Assembly (NCBI RefSeq): GCF_015594725.1
Contig: NZ_JADNRC010000011.1
Span: 119,140 to 183,139 of the forward strand
Direction of reading: 5' to 3'
DNA: 64,000 bases
Source of the DNA: Flavobacterium sp. ALJ2
GTDB lineage: Bacteria > Bacteroidota > Bacteroidia > Flavobacteriales > Flavobacteriaceae
In this document: positions 1-9,586 of the stretch, in pieces
Position numbering within the stretch: position 1 is the first letter of the stretch
Layout of the letters: each line of letters opens with the position of its first letter
The notes under the pieces: model-generated
The model's database searches: none
Told to the model about the DNA's origin: nothing
Seen by the model: the letters and a program-made list of their open reading frames with translations, nothing else
Position numbers and translations under genes: made by a program

Positions 1-1870
1 TCAGGTTGCCATACTTTTTTACAAAGGCATCGTATAATCTATTGAGCTTGTCCCTTTCATCATTATGTTGGGTTTGTAGCTGGGCTTCTTTTTGGTAAAG
101 ATCAAGGTAGCTATCACGCACAGCAATATAAGCTTCGGTTCTTGCTTTCTGTAATGGAGATAACTGCAAGGGATGAAATATTGCCTGCTGCTTATCACTT
201 TCAAAATCTTTGAGATAGCCAACCCAGCCCATATCCATCACAAGGCAATCGCTACGGTGAAAAGGCTTTATTTCTTTGGAGTAAATTGCAGGTTCCGGAA
301 CAGTGTTTCTTGCGATTGCCGTTTGAACCTGACCATTTTCAGTTACTGTAGAAAAAAGATCGCCAATTTCTACCTGTTTGTCGCTTGGTTTATTTTCGTT
401 TTTTGGAGTGTTAGAAGCTGTTCGTGCATATGTTTGTGGCATCAGGGTACCAAACATGTCTAACTGCTTCCCCCCTACACTTCTATTTCTTTTACCTCGT
501 TGTTTTTTAATCTTAACAGGAACATCAACGGTCGCTGTTTCTCCCATTTCTTCAAACAGGTCATAAATACTTAATTGCTTATCCTTTTTTTCTGTAATCC
601 CATTGCTTGTTACCGGTGCAGAGAATAGTTGTGTTTCCGCTTTACTTGTTACTGGTTCGGTAACGGGAGGTGCTGGTTGTTGCGCTATGGGAGTTTGTAT
701 ATCAACTTCTATGTTCCTTTCGCCTTTGTATAATCCCATATCGAGCCGATTGGATAAATCTTCCATAAGTATCCGTTTCAAATCTTTAGCTATACCTTCT
801 ACACCGTCTTTGTGCATATAGATATATGCTGGCTTCCCGTAAGCATCAGTCTTTAAAGCACTCTCGGTGTGAACAATTCTTGTACTATCCTGAAACAAAC
901 CATTATCAAATGTATTATGCTGCGTCAATCTGCTTTGGCAAAACAATTCTTCCGCTTCGGTCAAACTTTGCTTCTCTGTGTTCTTTTGAAGTATAATAAG
1001 GTCGCTGCCGACTTCCGTTCCCGCATAATCGGTAAACAGGTTATTGGGCAATCGGATGGCTGAAACTAAATTGTTATCGCGCATCATTGCCTTGCGAATG
1101 ATTTCATTATTCGGGCTGTTGAGGACACCTTGTGAAGTGATAAAAGCCAATAAGCCCCCATCACGAAGCATATCGGTTCCTTTCAGAAAAAAGTAATTGT
1201 GGATGCTTCGGGCAGCCTGTATTTTAAATGTATCTTTGCTTCTGGAATAAGAAAGATCAAATACAGAAGTGTCACCGAAAGGAATGTTGCTGGTTATTAT
1301 GTCATAGCTGTTTTGTTCTCTTTCTGGTATTTCTTCAAAACCATTAACTCGGATTGTATTCTCGGGATAGAGCTGCTTTAAAATTTTACCGGTGAGCAAA
1401 TCTTTTTCATAAGCAGTAACCTGTGCCACATCTTTTTCTGCAAACGATTCAATAAAAGAGCCGATACCTGCAGAGGGTTCAAGAATTTTTTGGAAGTTTA
1501 TGCCGGTTTCTTTCAAGGAAGTAGAAATGGCATTAATTACGGAAGGAGGGGTATAAAATGCAGTAAGTACGGAACTACGCATGCTGTCCACATAACTGCG
1601 GTATTGCTTTTCATCAATAGTATTTTCTTTTAAAAGCTTGTGCAGTTCTTGTGTGAGTGGAAACAGTTCGTGCTCGGTTTTTCGCCAATGGTTGATGTCT
1701 ATCGGGTTTTGGGCAGGGTTCAATATGAATTTAAGGCCACCAAATCCGCTATATTGCATCATTAGCAGCCTTTCGCCTACGGAGGCTTTGCGGTTCTCCT
1801 GTTCCAATTTAAAAGCAATTCGTAAGGCATCAATATTCTTTTGGAGATGTTGACGTTTATTGAAGCCCAT
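1..1870 (-). CDS. N-6 DNA methylase / helicase-related ICE protein (3' end off the left edge)
   Basis: The reading frame opens with ATG at 1870, starting MGFNKRQHLQ, and is still open at base 1, so about 623 residues of a longer protein are visible. Around residue 125 is an AdoMet-binding motif I-type sequence (EPSAGIGSF). Around residue 195 is SNIPFG, a form of the N-6 adenine methylase catalytic NPPF/Y motif. This layout is known from the very large methylase-helicase proteins of Bacteroidota conjugative elements, whose helicase half would lie beyond the edge. It probably modifies or unwinds element DNA; that role is inferred. The start overlaps the stop of the DUF1896 gene by 14 bases, which suggests translational coupling. 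Residues 340-480 are low-complexity and look like a linker. Confidence 0.88.
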   Translation of the reverse strand, partial: MGFNKRQHLQKNIDALRIAFKLEQENRKASVGERLLMMQYSGFGGLKFILNPAQNPIDINHWRKTEHELFPLTQELHKLLKENTIDEKQYRSYVDSMRSSVLTAFYTPPSVINAISTSLKETGINFQKILEPSAGIGSFIESFAEKDVAQVTAYEKDLLTGKILKQLYPENTIRVNGFEEIPEREQNSYDIITSNIPFGDTSVFDLSYSRSKDTFKIQAARSIHNYFFLKGTDMLRDGGLLAFITSQGVLNSPNNEIIRKAMMRDNNLVSAIRLPNNLFTDYAGTEVGSDLIILQKNTEKQSLTEAEELFCQSRLTQHNTFDNGLFQDSTRIVHTESALKTDAYGKPAYIYMHKDGVEGIAKDLKRILMEDLSNRLDMGLYKGERNIEVDIQTPIAQQPAPPVTEPVTSKAETQLFSAPVTSNGITEKKDKQLSIYDLFEEMGETATVDVPVKIKKQRGKRNRSVGGKQLDMFGTLMPQTYARTASNTPKNENKPSDKQVEIGDLFSTVTENGQVQTAIARNTVPEPAIYSKEIKPFHRSDCLVMDMGWVGYLKDFESDKQQAIFHPLQLSPLQKARTEAYIAVRDSYLDLYQKEAQLQTQHNDERDKLNRLYDAFVKKYGNL

Positions 1871-2294
1871 TATCTTCTATCCAAATAGCTATCGTTCCTG
1901 TGAGTTCCGTATAGAGCAGGTCAAACTCCGCGGTGTACGCAAAGTCATCAGTCAATCTGTAGTTGGTAAAAACGGATTGGCAAACCCTAAGCATCTTCAA
2001 TGCAAACGGGCGTAATTCTTCATCTGCCATTCTTGTGTCGAATTCGTTACAGACTACTTGGAAAATAATGTCAAACCTGGAGAAGTGCAATCCTTCAAAA
2101 AGAATGTAATCTGCAATGTGGTCGCATTGACTCGGTGAGTTACCTGCCAAAAAAGCACCTTCATAGCTATTCGCTGCCCAACCTGAACGCTGGTCAATAA
2201 ATTTAACATCGTGCGCTTTTTCAGGAAAGCTTGTATTCAATAGCTCTTGTAATCGCAACCTGAAATACGACAGATTTTTGTTTGGTATATCCAT
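1857..2294 (-). CDS. DUF1896 family protein
   Basis: This 145-residue protein has the hallmarks of DUF1896: an N-terminal LSYFRLRLQELL segment, a central EGLHFSRFD motif and a C-terminal DLLYTELTGTIAIWIE stretch. The family is found almost only on Bacteroidota conjugative elements, next to the methylase/helicase gene, exactly as here. No biochemical function is established. It has no signal peptide or membrane segment, so it is probably cytoplasmic. Its 3' end overlaps the methylase start, and it lies 23 bases downstream of the ORF6N gene, so it belongs to the same minus-strand operon. Confidence 0.88.
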   Translation of the reverse strand: MDIPNKNLSYFRLRLQELLNTSFPEKAHDVKFIDQRSGWAANSYEGAFLAGNSPSQCDHIADYILFEGLHFSRFDIIFQVVCNEFDTRMADEELRPFALKMLRVCQSVFTNYRLTDDFAYTAEFDLLYTELTGTIAIWIEDNGLQ

Positions 2295-2317
2295 ATTATG
2301 TTTTGTTTAGAATTTGG

Positions 2318-3196
2318 CTAAATGGCTAAAATCTGGAGCATTCTTCCAACCTCAATATCCATTCTGGAAAAGGCAAACCATTTTTTGCCTAGATCTTTTA
2401 ATGATGCTCCAATATGATAGAGCTCTGTGTTATCAATAATTAAAAAACGGTCGTGTGCATCGGAGAGGGTTTCAACCTCAACCGGAGGATACTGACTGTT
2501 GTATCGCTGTAAGTCAAGCCGCAATTGGCTACTGATCGTTTTGGTGTAGATTGTCGCTGTTACGCTATCGTTGCGTTTGCCCAATAAAGTGAGTACCGTT
2601 TCATCCACATAATTATCGATGAGAATAATGGACCTTTGGGCATTACGTATAATACCCGATACAAGAGCATAGGCATCAAAAATTTGTCCGTTATAGAAAA
2701 CACCTCTTTCGCTGTGCGGTTTATCATTTTCCAGTGCCTTAAAAATCTCTTCAAATTTTTGGTCAGCTTCCAGTTGTTTAATTTCAATCTTATCCAGACG
2801 ATGAAATAAAGAAGCATTGCTGATAAGCATCTTTCTCATTTCTACAAAGGCTTCCATAATTTCGATACTGACCTTAATGGCAATTTCCGAACGGAGTATG
2901 GCAGAGGCCATTGCAATTCCTTGTTCTGTAAAAACATAGGGAAAGTAACGTCTTCCACCGTAGCTTAAACTTGAGGTTCCAAAGTGGAACCTCAAGTTTG
3001 CAACCTGCTCTTCGGTCAGTTGAAAACAAAAAGAAGCAGGAAACCTTTCAATATTTCTTTTTACGGCTTTGTTGAGGTTCTTTGTTTCCACTTGATATAA
3101 AGAAGCGAGGTCACTATCCAGCATCACCTGCTTTCCACCTATGGAATAAATCAGCTTATGGATTTCTTCAGGATTAATGACGGGCTTATTCTCCAT
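2318..3196 (-). CDS. ORF6N domain protein with PLD-like C-terminal region
   Basis: The protein has 292 residues. The first ~110 carry an ORF6N domain (IHKLIYSIGGKQVMLDSDLA, then a GGRRYFPYVFTEQGIAM core), a DNA-binding-associated module common on phages and ICEs. The C-terminal half has an HDRFLIID motif, which fits the phospholipase-D-like HxK(x)4D signature with Arg replacing Lys. Only one such motif is visible, so a nuclease would need to dimerise or could be inactive. The start is fixed by a TAATG overlap with the topB stop. It probably acts in element maintenance or regulation; that is inference from the family and context. Confidence 0.85.
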   Translation of the reverse strand: MENKPVINPEEIHKLIYSIGGKQVMLDSDLASLYQVETKNLNKAVKRNIERFPASFCFQLTEEQVANLRFHFGTSSLSYGGRRYFPYVFTEQGIAMASAILRSEIAIKVSIEIMEAFVEMRKMLISNASLFHRLDKIEIKQLEADQKFEEIFKALENDKPHSERGVFYNGQIFDAYALVSGIIRNAQRSIILIDNYVDETVLTLLGKRNDSVTATIYTKTISSQLRLDLQRYNSQYPPVEVETLSDAHDRFLIIDNTELYHIGASLKDLGKKWFAFSRMDIEVGRMLQILAI

Positions 3197-5283
3197 TACT
3201 TTTTACGGATTTTATTTTTTTCAAATTCAAAAGAGGTTGTACAATCCTCATTCAATACGATATAAGCGTCGAATTCCTTTCCTGCATTGCTTTTCATTCC
3301 TTTAATAAGCGAGGTTCTGCCTTTAGTGACAAGATTTTCAATATCATCTATGCTGACCAGCACTCCGCAAACATTTCGGAACTGTAACCAGTTGCATGTT
3401 TCGTCCGTGCATTTGATAATTTTATCCCTGATAATTAAGTCCTGTTTTTTACATTTCGGGCAGATAAGCGCAGCGAGATTGGTTTGTACAATCGAAGTTT
3501 GCAGCAGTTCATTGGTAATCGACTCTGCATATGTTTCTATCTCTTTTTGAAAAGCCCCGGAATCAGTTTCGTTATTTTCGATTTTCTGCAAAGCCAATTC
3601 CCACTGGGCGGTCATCGCTACATCGGCAATTTTCTTGTTCTTAACCAGTTCATACACCTGCAATCCTTTGTCTGTAGGTAGCAGGGATTTCAATTCCCTT
3701 TGGATATAATTACGGGCAAAAAGAGTTTCGATAATGGAAGCTCTAGTAGCTGGTGTACCGATACCTATGCTTTGTAATGCCTTGCGCTCTTCCTGGTTTT
3801 CTATTTCCTTTCCGGCACTTTCCATAGCCGATAAAAGTCCTGCTTCAGTATAAAGTATAGGTGGTTTGGTTTTCTTTTCCAGAACTGAGGCATCTTTTAT
3901 TTTAAGTTCATCACCTTTTTTGAGTTCGGGCAATTCCTGCACAGCTTCAGTATCATTATCAGAAAAACTGCCTTTGATGGAACGCCATCCTGGTTCAAGT
4001 ATCCTACAGCCTTTCACGGCAAAATCGTAATGCAAAACCTGTAAAGTAATATCGGTTATTTCTTTTGTGCAGGTCTCAGAAATTGCTTCCAATAGTCGAA
4101 AGGCAATCAAGTTATAAACTGCATTTTCCTTTGCCGGTAATGCCGAAGGGATTTTCTCGGTAATCAACAGTCCATGATGATCGGTAACACGCAGGTCATT
4201 GACGATACGTTTATTGAAATGTCCCCATTTCACTTTGGCTACCGTATCCTTATAGTTTTCCATAACCTGCAAAACCCTGATAAGATTGGGAATTTCTGCC
4301 CACATGTCTTCAGGAATGTATTTACTTCCGGTACGTGGATAGGTAATAAATTTCTTTTCATACAGGCTTTGAGCAATGTTCAGGGTTTCTTCAGCGGACA
4401 GGTTCAGTTTTATATTGGCTTCTTTTTGCAATCCTGTAAGGTCAAACAACAAGGGCGGCTGTTCACTTACGGTTTTTATTTCGATGGAACTGACCAGAGC
4501 TGTATTCCCATTTCTTTCGATAGATTTTAAGATGTTTTCTGTTTGCTTTTTATCTTCCCATCGGTTTTTGGAAATGCTTTTAAAGTCTTTGAACTCCTTT
4601 GCGTGTGACAGTTGTATCTGCCAGTATTGCTGCACTAAAAAATTCTTATTTTCCAGATAACGCCTGCATATTAAAGCCAGCGTAGGTGTCTGTACTCTTC
4701 CGAGCGAATAAATACCATTGTCTGCGACAATGGAGAGTGCCTGTGAAGCATTGATTCCTACGACCCAGTCGGCACGACTCCTGGCTTGTGCAGCTTGATA
4801 TAATGCGTCAAGATCACTTCCGGGTTTCAGGTTGTTAAAGCCTTGCCTGATTGCTTTTTCAGTAAGCGAACTGATCCATAAGCGTTCAAAGGGTTTGCTA
4901 CATTTCAGGTATTGGTAGATATAACGGAATATCAATTCACCCTCACGGCCGGCATCGGTAGCTACAATAATCTTTTCACTTTTGTTAATGACCTGCTCAA
5001 TTATTTTTAATTGTTTTAGCGCTCCGGTATCGGCTGTATACCCTTTGTCCTTTTTTACTTTTCTTACGGTCAGTAAAAAAGGATCGGGCAATATTGGCAG
5101 GGATCTTTTCTGAAATCCTGTAATGCCGTAATCTTCCGGCATTCCCAACCCTACTAAATGACCGAATGCCCAGGTAACAAAATAACCGTTACCGGTCAGA
5201 TAGCCATCTTTTTTTTCGGTAGCCCCCAGCAGTCGGGCTATTTCCCTTGCTACACTGGGTTTTTCTGCAATAACTGTTTTCAT
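3196..5283 (-). CDS. topB: DNA topoisomerase III (type IA)
   Basis: The 695-residue length is normal for plasmid/ICE TopB. The Toprim domain opens with Glu7 in VIAEKPSVAREIA and has the acidic motif DAGREGE at 110-116. The catalytic tyrosine is Tyr315 in ITYPRTGSKY. A C-terminal zinc-finger-like segment (CPKC then C-x4-C) lies near residues 612-640. The enzyme relaxes and decatenates single-stranded regions of DNA. On Bacteroidota ICEs, TopB sits near the excision region, and the CTnDOT homologue has been linked to excision or transfer functions. It follows the DUF4099/DUF3945 gene by 6 bases and overlaps the ORF6N start by one base, so it is mid-operon. Confidence 0.96.
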   Translation of the reverse strand: MKTVIAEKPSVAREIARLLGATEKKDGYLTGNGYFVTWAFGHLVGLGMPEDYGITGFQKRSLPILPDPFLLTVRKVKKDKGYTADTGALKQLKIIEQVINKSEKIIVATDAGREGELIFRYIYQYLKCSKPFERLWISSLTEKAIRQGFNNLKPGSDLDALYQAAQARSRADWVVGINASQALSIVADNGIYSLGRVQTPTLALICRRYLENKNFLVQQYWQIQLSHAKEFKDFKSISKNRWEDKKQTENILKSIERNGNTALVSSIEIKTVSEQPPLLFDLTGLQKEANIKLNLSAEETLNIAQSLYEKKFITYPRTGSKYIPEDMWAEIPNLIRVLQVMENYKDTVAKVKWGHFNKRIVNDLRVTDHHGLLITEKIPSALPAKENAVYNLIAFRLLEAISETCTKEITDITLQVLHYDFAVKGCRILEPGWRSIKGSFSDNDTEAVQELPELKKGDELKIKDASVLEKKTKPPILYTEAGLLSAMESAGKEIENQEERKALQSIGIGTPATRASIIETLFARNYIQRELKSLLPTDKGLQVYELVKNKKIADVAMTAQWELALQKIENNETDSGAFQKEIETYAESITNELLQTSIVQTNLAALICPKCKKQDLIIRDKIIKCTDETCNWLQFRNVCGVLVSIDDIENLVTKGRTSLIKGMKSNAGKEFDAYIVLNEDCTTSFEFEKNKIRKK

Positions 5284-5289
5284 AGCCCT

Positions 5290-6741
5290 TTATCTTTTAA
5301 GTCCTTTGGATTTAACAGGTGCTTCTTGTTGTTCCTGTTCATCCTGTTGTTTTTTGTTATCGGGATTTGTTTGTCCTGATTTCAAAGGCTCTTTGATATT
5401 CTTAGTCGCCTCATTGGTTGTGCCTTCAGAATTAACCGCTGTCTGCGTTTTATGAGCTTCTGTGGGTTTTGCCTGCTCCTTGATCTTATCCGGGTTTTGA
5501 AATGAGAAATCTGTTTTATTGGTTTCCTTGTTGAAAGTGATATAGCCATTATATTCTTTGCCTTTCTTGTCCACAAGTCCACTGACATAAATAGTCTGGC
5601 CGTCCTTGAACTTTTGATATTGGTCATTGTCCAGCTCCTTATCCCTAAAGATTTTTGGAGCTTCGTGCGATTGATTCTGTTGATTTCCTTGATCCTGTTT
5701 ATTAGAGTTGCTCCTGTCAAAGAGAAACTCTACAAAACGTTTATCGGCATTGTACTGTACCGTCGCATCAAACGCAGCTCCTTTCTTGGATATCATTCCT
5801 TCTATGTAAAGTGGTTTGCCTTCAAGCAAAGTCCGCTTCTGGTCTTCATTTAGTTTTACTCCTTTTATTTCGTCAGGAATTTTTATAAATTCGGTTCGAA
5901 GTGCTACCAGTTCATTGGTCAGCCTGTCTACACTGATTACGGAGGGGATGATTTCGTTTTCTTTTTTGGGATTGGTAAGATTGACCACACGACCCATATT
6001 ACCTGTTTTTAGTAGGTTTTCTTTATCTTCTTTACTAAACTCGTGACCGAAAAAAGCATAATTCAGGTTAGGTTCTTTGCGGATGCCATGAATGGCTACC
6101 ACTACCTGCCCATCTTTTTCCTGAAGAGATAAACGGGCATCCATGCGGGTGACCGCAGTACCCAGATTAAGACTGACAGGTACAAGTTCATTGGTCTTGT
6201 AGCCTCTGAGTAGCGGATCAAGCAGGTTCATTTTTTCAAGTTTCTCTTTGCCGAGTCCAAGGTTGTTCATGGTTTCCCAATCGATCTGTTCCGGTTTGTA
6301 GCGATATTCACTTGTTTCTGGTGTTGTTTGTGTTGCTTCCATATTGTTTTTATTTTCTTGTTTATAATCCTGACCATCTGCCACTTTCACTTCGTGTTGC
6401 CTGATCAATTTTTCACCCTCCGGTGTTGGATGATTTACTTGTTTCTGTATTTCCTTTGCCGTATCAACTGCAAGAAGTTCTGGAACTTTGAAAAAGGAGA
6501 AGTTGGTAGGGTTCTTCAATTGACTGAAAAAATTGGAGAAGAAGTTGGAAAAAACATCACCCTGTTTATCTACTCGCATAAACTGGTTCTGATTCTTCTT
6601 TGTAGGTTCAACTGTTTCCAGCTTTCCATTTTCATCAATGCCTTTTACAGCCATTATTTTCATTTTCTCTTTATCCAGTACCAATATTATATCCGACAAC
6701 TGTTCAGGTAGTTGTGGTTTATCTGCATTTTGCTCGCTCAT
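5290..6741 (-). CDS. DUF4099/DUF3945 domain ICE protein
   Basis: This 483-residue protein is typical of Bacteroidota conjugative elements. Residues about 140-225 form a DUF4099-like region (IDWETMNNLGLGKEKLEKM, then LLRGYKTNELVPVSLNLG). Two DUF3945-like repeats follow near 295-345 and 368-420, each with a KGKPLYI/DGQTIYVSG core before a GAxF/GKEYNG strand. The N-terminus and the last ~60 residues are charged and Gln-rich, so probably disordered. It has no signal peptide. The family's function is unknown; it travels with topB and is usually assigned to element processing. As the first gene of the operon it is probably transcribed with topB, ORF6N, DUF1896 and the methylase. Confidence 0.88.
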   Translation of the reverse strand: MSEQNADKPQLPEQLSDIILVLDKEKMKIMAVKGIDENGKLETVEPTKKNQNQFMRVDKQGDVFSNFFSNFFSQLKNPTNFSFFKVPELLAVDTAKEIQKQVNHPTPEGEKLIRQHEVKVADGQDYKQENKNNMEATQTTPETSEYRYKPEQIDWETMNNLGLGKEKLEKMNLLDPLLRGYKTNELVPVSLNLGTAVTRMDARLSLQEKDGQVVVAIHGIRKEPNLNYAFFGHEFSKEDKENLLKTGNMGRVVNLTNPKKENEIIPSVISVDRLTNELVALRTEFIKIPDEIKGVKLNEDQKRTLLEGKPLYIEGMISKKGAAFDATVQYNADKRFVEFLFDRSNSNKQDQGNQQNQSHEAPKIFRDKELDNDQYQKFKDGQTIYVSGLVDKKGKEYNGYITFNKETNKTDFSFQNPDKIKEQAKPTEAHKTQTAVNSEGTTNEATKNIKEPLKSGQTNPDNKKQQDEQEQQEAPVKSKGLKR

Positions 6742-6820
6742 AGTCTGAAATTTTTAAGTTCAGCCCCGAAAGTAAAATATGCGCTCATTATTCTATTTTA
6801 ACTGGCATCCATTGGCATTA

Positions 6821-7135
6821 CTAGTCACTCGTTGCCTTTTGCTTTTTAGGCATGGAAGACGTAAAGCTTTCTCTGACAAACTGGTGTACATCTGAGAGCT
6901 TATAGTAAATTTTTCCACTGATCGTGTAATATGGAAGCTTCCCTGACGAACGGTAACGCTGCAGGGATCGTGCACTTATTTTTAGCATTTGCAAAATATC
7001 CTGATTATCCAGCAGCTCTTCTCCGTCAATTCCGGTATGTTGGTTTTTAGCTCCTCTCGCCAATTCCATAAGGATGTCGAACCTCTCCATGATTCGCTCC
7101 ATCCAGGCCATAAATTCCATTCTGTCAATATTCAT
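6821..7135 (-). CDS. Excisionase-like helix-turn-helix DNA-binding protein
   Basis: The ATG at 7135 gives a 104-residue protein starting MNIDRMEFMAWMERIMERF. It matches the usual N-terminus of these proteins better than the longer in-frame start at 7195. The C-terminal half is a MerR/excisionase-like winged helix (LLDNQDILQMLKISARSLQRYR, then a YYKLSDVHQF wing). Such proteins on Bacteroidota ICEs act as recombination directionality factors or regulators of the excision operon. It lies upstream of topB and downstream of rteC, the place of the CTnDOT excision-control genes. An 80-base gap separates it from the DUF4099 gene. Confidence 0.85.
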   Translation of the reverse strand: MNIDRMEFMAWMERIMERFDILMELARGAKNQHTGIDGEELLDNQDILQMLKISARSLQRYRSSGKLPYYTISGKIYYKLSDVHQFVRESFTSSMPKKQKATSD

Positions 7136-7325
7136 AATCTTTCTTTTAGGTTCAACACCACAAAATTGACACAGTAAAAAAGTATTTTCTGCCAAGTCTT
7201 GCCCATTGACAGACCCTGTTTTTTTTATGAACAGTTACATATAATTCAATAAAATATAAGCCGAATAATAAATAAGCATACGAATTATCCCACTTGGCAG
7301 CCCTTGCCAATTGGTCTATATGGGC

Positions 7326-7351
7326 AAAAAAAAGCACTGCAATAGCAGTGC
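7326..7351 (-). terminator. Rho-independent terminator after rteC
   Basis: A 7-bp perfect stem (GCACTGC/GCAGTGC, 7334-7340 with 7345-7351) closes a 4-base loop. Read on the minus strand it is followed by eight T (plus-strand A run 7326-7333). It lies 29 bases past the rteC stop. Confidence 0.8.
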
Positions 7352-7379
7352 GTAAAGCCTATGAGTGATTAAAAAAATC

Positions 7380-8228
7380 TTATTGTTCTTTATCCATATA
7401 TTGCTCTAATGACATTTTCAGATGATCCAAAAAGGATGTTCTTGTTCCGGCCCTGTCTTTCATCCGGTGAAAAGAATGATGTACGTCGCCGAGCGGTACA
7501 CGAAAAAGTATTTGAAAGACCAGGGTCATTTTGCGTATTCCAATCTTTCCATGCGATATCACTCCTGAAGCATGCAGCGCATAAATCAGTTCAATGAGTG
7601 CATTCTTAGAGTCTGTCCAGAAAATTTCTTTGGCAGAATCAGGATTTTGCATTAATGATCCGTAGCTATCATCAGGATTTATTTTAGTTATCAAATAGGA
7701 ATAGATAAGCTCATTTGCAATAATTCGGGCTACTTTGGAATCGTAATACGTCGAAAATTGATGGTCTATTTCAAAGACATAGCTGTTTAGCCCGTCCTTG
7801 TAATTAATTTTTCCCCGCGTAAAATACTCATCATCCCGGTCATTTCTACCTGATCTGTAATAGCGATAAAAATGTGATTCGCAAATATCTTCTTTAAATT
7901 CCTGTTTGAGTAGCTGAAGCTGGCTGGTGAAAAATTTCTGGTACATTTTTCCGTTTTTCACAGGGCAGGCAGTTTCAATTCGGAATAGTTTATTATAATA
8001 AATCAGCTGACCCAAAATTTGTGGCTTAATATTGCGAAAGAATTCTATTTCCTCTGCCTCATTTTTAAATCCTTCTTTTAAAACATATTCCCGGGTAGTG
8101 TGCAACAATTCTTTTAGGTACAATGTCATTTGGGAAGCCTCGTCAATAAGATGTGAAGTCTCCAGCGAAACTTTATCCTCTTTACGCTGGATTTCGGAAA
8201 TAATTGCATTCAGTGATTTCATAGACAT
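7380..8228 (-). CDS. rteC: RteC family regulator
   Basis: This 282-residue protein carries the RteC family signature: an N-terminal helical region with LKELLHTTREYVLKEGFKNE and EIEFFRNIKPQILGQLIYYN, and a C-terminal winged-helix-like part. In CTnDOT, RteC activates the excision operon and is itself induced by the RteA/RteB two-component system during tetracycline exposure. No rteA or rteB is nearby, so the inducing signal here must differ or be encoded elsewhere. It has no signal peptide and acts in the cytoplasm. It is followed by a clear terminator, so it forms its own transcription unit. Confidence 0.92.
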   Translation of the reverse strand: MSMKSLNAIISEIQRKEDKVSLETSHLIDEASQMTLYLKELLHTTREYVLKEGFKNEAEEIEFFRNIKPQILGQLIYYNKLFRIETACPVKNGKMYQKFFTSQLQLLKQEFKEDICESHFYRYYRSGRNDRDDEYFTRGKINYKDGLNSYVFEIDHQFSTYYDSKVARIIANELIYSYLITKINPDDSYGSLMQNPDSAKEIFWTDSKNALIELIYALHASGVISHGKIGIRKMTLVFQILFRVPLGDVHHSFHRMKDRAGTRTSFLDHLKMSLEQYMDKEQ

Positions 8229-8406
8229 GATTTTAATGCAATATCTTTTGTCAAGACAGCAGGCGCTATAGCGACAATTCCTGTACCTAAATTATATATG
8301 AGCTTAAAGGAAAAAAAGGCGATTGTACATGCAAAAAACAGTCAAGAAAAGATATTAATGTTTTGGATTTAGTGTCATAGTATGGGGTATGGTAAAGGAA
8401 ACTAAA

Positions 8407-9258
8407 TTAATGCCTTAGCTTCAGGCGATATTGGGTCGGCGAGAGTTTTGTATACTTTTTAAAAAAGATGCTAAATGATGGTAATGTTCTAAAGTTAAGT
8501 TGTTCGGCTATATCTGTAATGGAAAGATCATCGTCAGCCAGTAATAAGTATGCCTCTGAGACAATTGCCATCTCTATGAAATATTTGGCAGACATTCCTG
8601 TAATACGACGCACAGCTTTACGCAAGTGCCCCTTGCTCACAAATAAAGAATCTGCATAAAATTTCACATCGTGATTTCCTGTACTGTACTCCTGTATCAG
8701 ATCGATAAAATCCATAACAATTTTTTCTGTCCGGCTATAAATCGCCAATGCATTTTCGTCTTTTTTATAATAGAGCGCACTGTACTCATATAGTATGAGA
8801 TTAAGGCAAAGCAAAACCATCTCATCCTGAAAAACACCATACTTGTTGATGAAAATCTTTTTCTTTAGCAGTTCAGCCAACTGTATCATGTGCTGCATCT
8901 CATCTTTTGAAAGTGAGAGTACAAAACCGGACTGGTTGGTTATGACTCCTAAATACCCGCTTCCATACCTTGCAATCCTGTTATTAATTGCAAATGCAAT
9001 TGTACAGGATACCAGATAAAATCTTACCGGGGATACGATTGTTCCCGCTTTAGCAAAATTAGGGACAGCATAAAGTTGTCCTGTTGATAGTCGGACTGTA
9101 GAGGAGCCGACAATAAAATCTATTGTTCCTGATACCATCAGAATCATAGAAAACCAGCCGGGCTTCAAAAGTGCATTACATGCTTTTACAGATTTATATT
9201 TCGAAAAATATAGCACTTTTAGTTCCTTCGACCAGATATTATACGTTTGAATTTTCAA
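8407..9258 (-). CDS. AraC family transcriptional regulator (probable TTG start)
   Basis: A 283-residue protein whose last ~100 residues form an AraC DNA-binding domain: VKFYADSLFVSKGHLRKAVR is the first helix-turn-helix and DLSITDIAEQLNFRTLPSFS with FFKKYTKLSPTQYR the second. The N-terminal ~140 residues look like a cupin-type sensor domain (FIVGSSTVRLSTGQLYAVPN). No ATG precedes the domain: the frame begins with TTG at 9258 after an upstream stop, and the first internal ATG (about residue 38) would cut into the sensor. TTG is therefore the best start, but this is uncertain. It lies 178 bases upstream of rteC on the same strand and may regulate the ICE or its cargo. Confidence 0.82.
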   Translation of the reverse strand: MKIQTYNIWSKELKVLYFSKYKSVKACNALLKPGWFSMILMVSGTIDFIVGSSTVRLSTGQLYAVPNFAKAGTIVSPVRFYLVSCTIAFAINNRIARYGSGYLGVITNQSGFVLSLSKDEMQHMIQLAELLKKKIFINKYGVFQDEMVLLCLNLILYEYSALYYKKDENALAIYSRTEKIVMDFIDLIQEYSTGNHDVKFYADSLFVSKGHLRKAVRRITGMSAKYFIEMAIVSEAYLLLADDDLSITDIAEQLNFRTLPSFSIFFKKYTKLSPTQYRLKLRH

Positions 9259-9325
9259 GATATTGTCTTTTTTTAGATTTAACTGTAGAAGTCATTGAAA
9301 TTGATTGCAGTTTGAAAACTTGCCG

Positions 9326-9586
9326 TCAGCGATCTTTGGTAATTCTGGCAAATAGCGCGACAAACACAAATAGTAGATTTAACACTATAGTGACAAGAAA
9401 TAGACTCAGGAAATCAGAGAGATTGAAACAGTGAATCTTCTCAAGGCTGAGATAACCTATTTCATCATAGCTCATAAAATCTATGATGAAGTATAGGTTA
9501 GCCAGATTAATTACAAGGAGAAGAACGCTTAGAATAATGGCAATTTCCCGCTCATAAACTACTAATATGTAATCAATCCAATTCAT
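9326..9586 (-). CDS. Small membrane protein of unknown function
   Basis: An 86-residue protein not recognised as any family. It has two hydrophobic segments long enough to span the membrane (about residues 14-38 and 58-80) separated by a short loop with an acidic patch. Its ATG overlaps the stop of the upstream lipoprotein gene (TAATG), so the two are probably translated together. Reliance on that overlap and the clean membrane profile is why I treat it as real. Confidence 0.55.
   Translation of the reverse strand: MNWIDYILVVYEREIAIILSVLLLVINLANLYFIIDFMSYDEIGYLSLEKIHCFNLSDFLSLFLVTIVLNLLFVFVALFARITKDR

Noticed and set aside
173..1381. Short plus-strand ORFs at the left end
   Set aside because: They are antisense to the methylase frame, which carries AdoMet and SNIPFG motifs and is open across the whole stretch.
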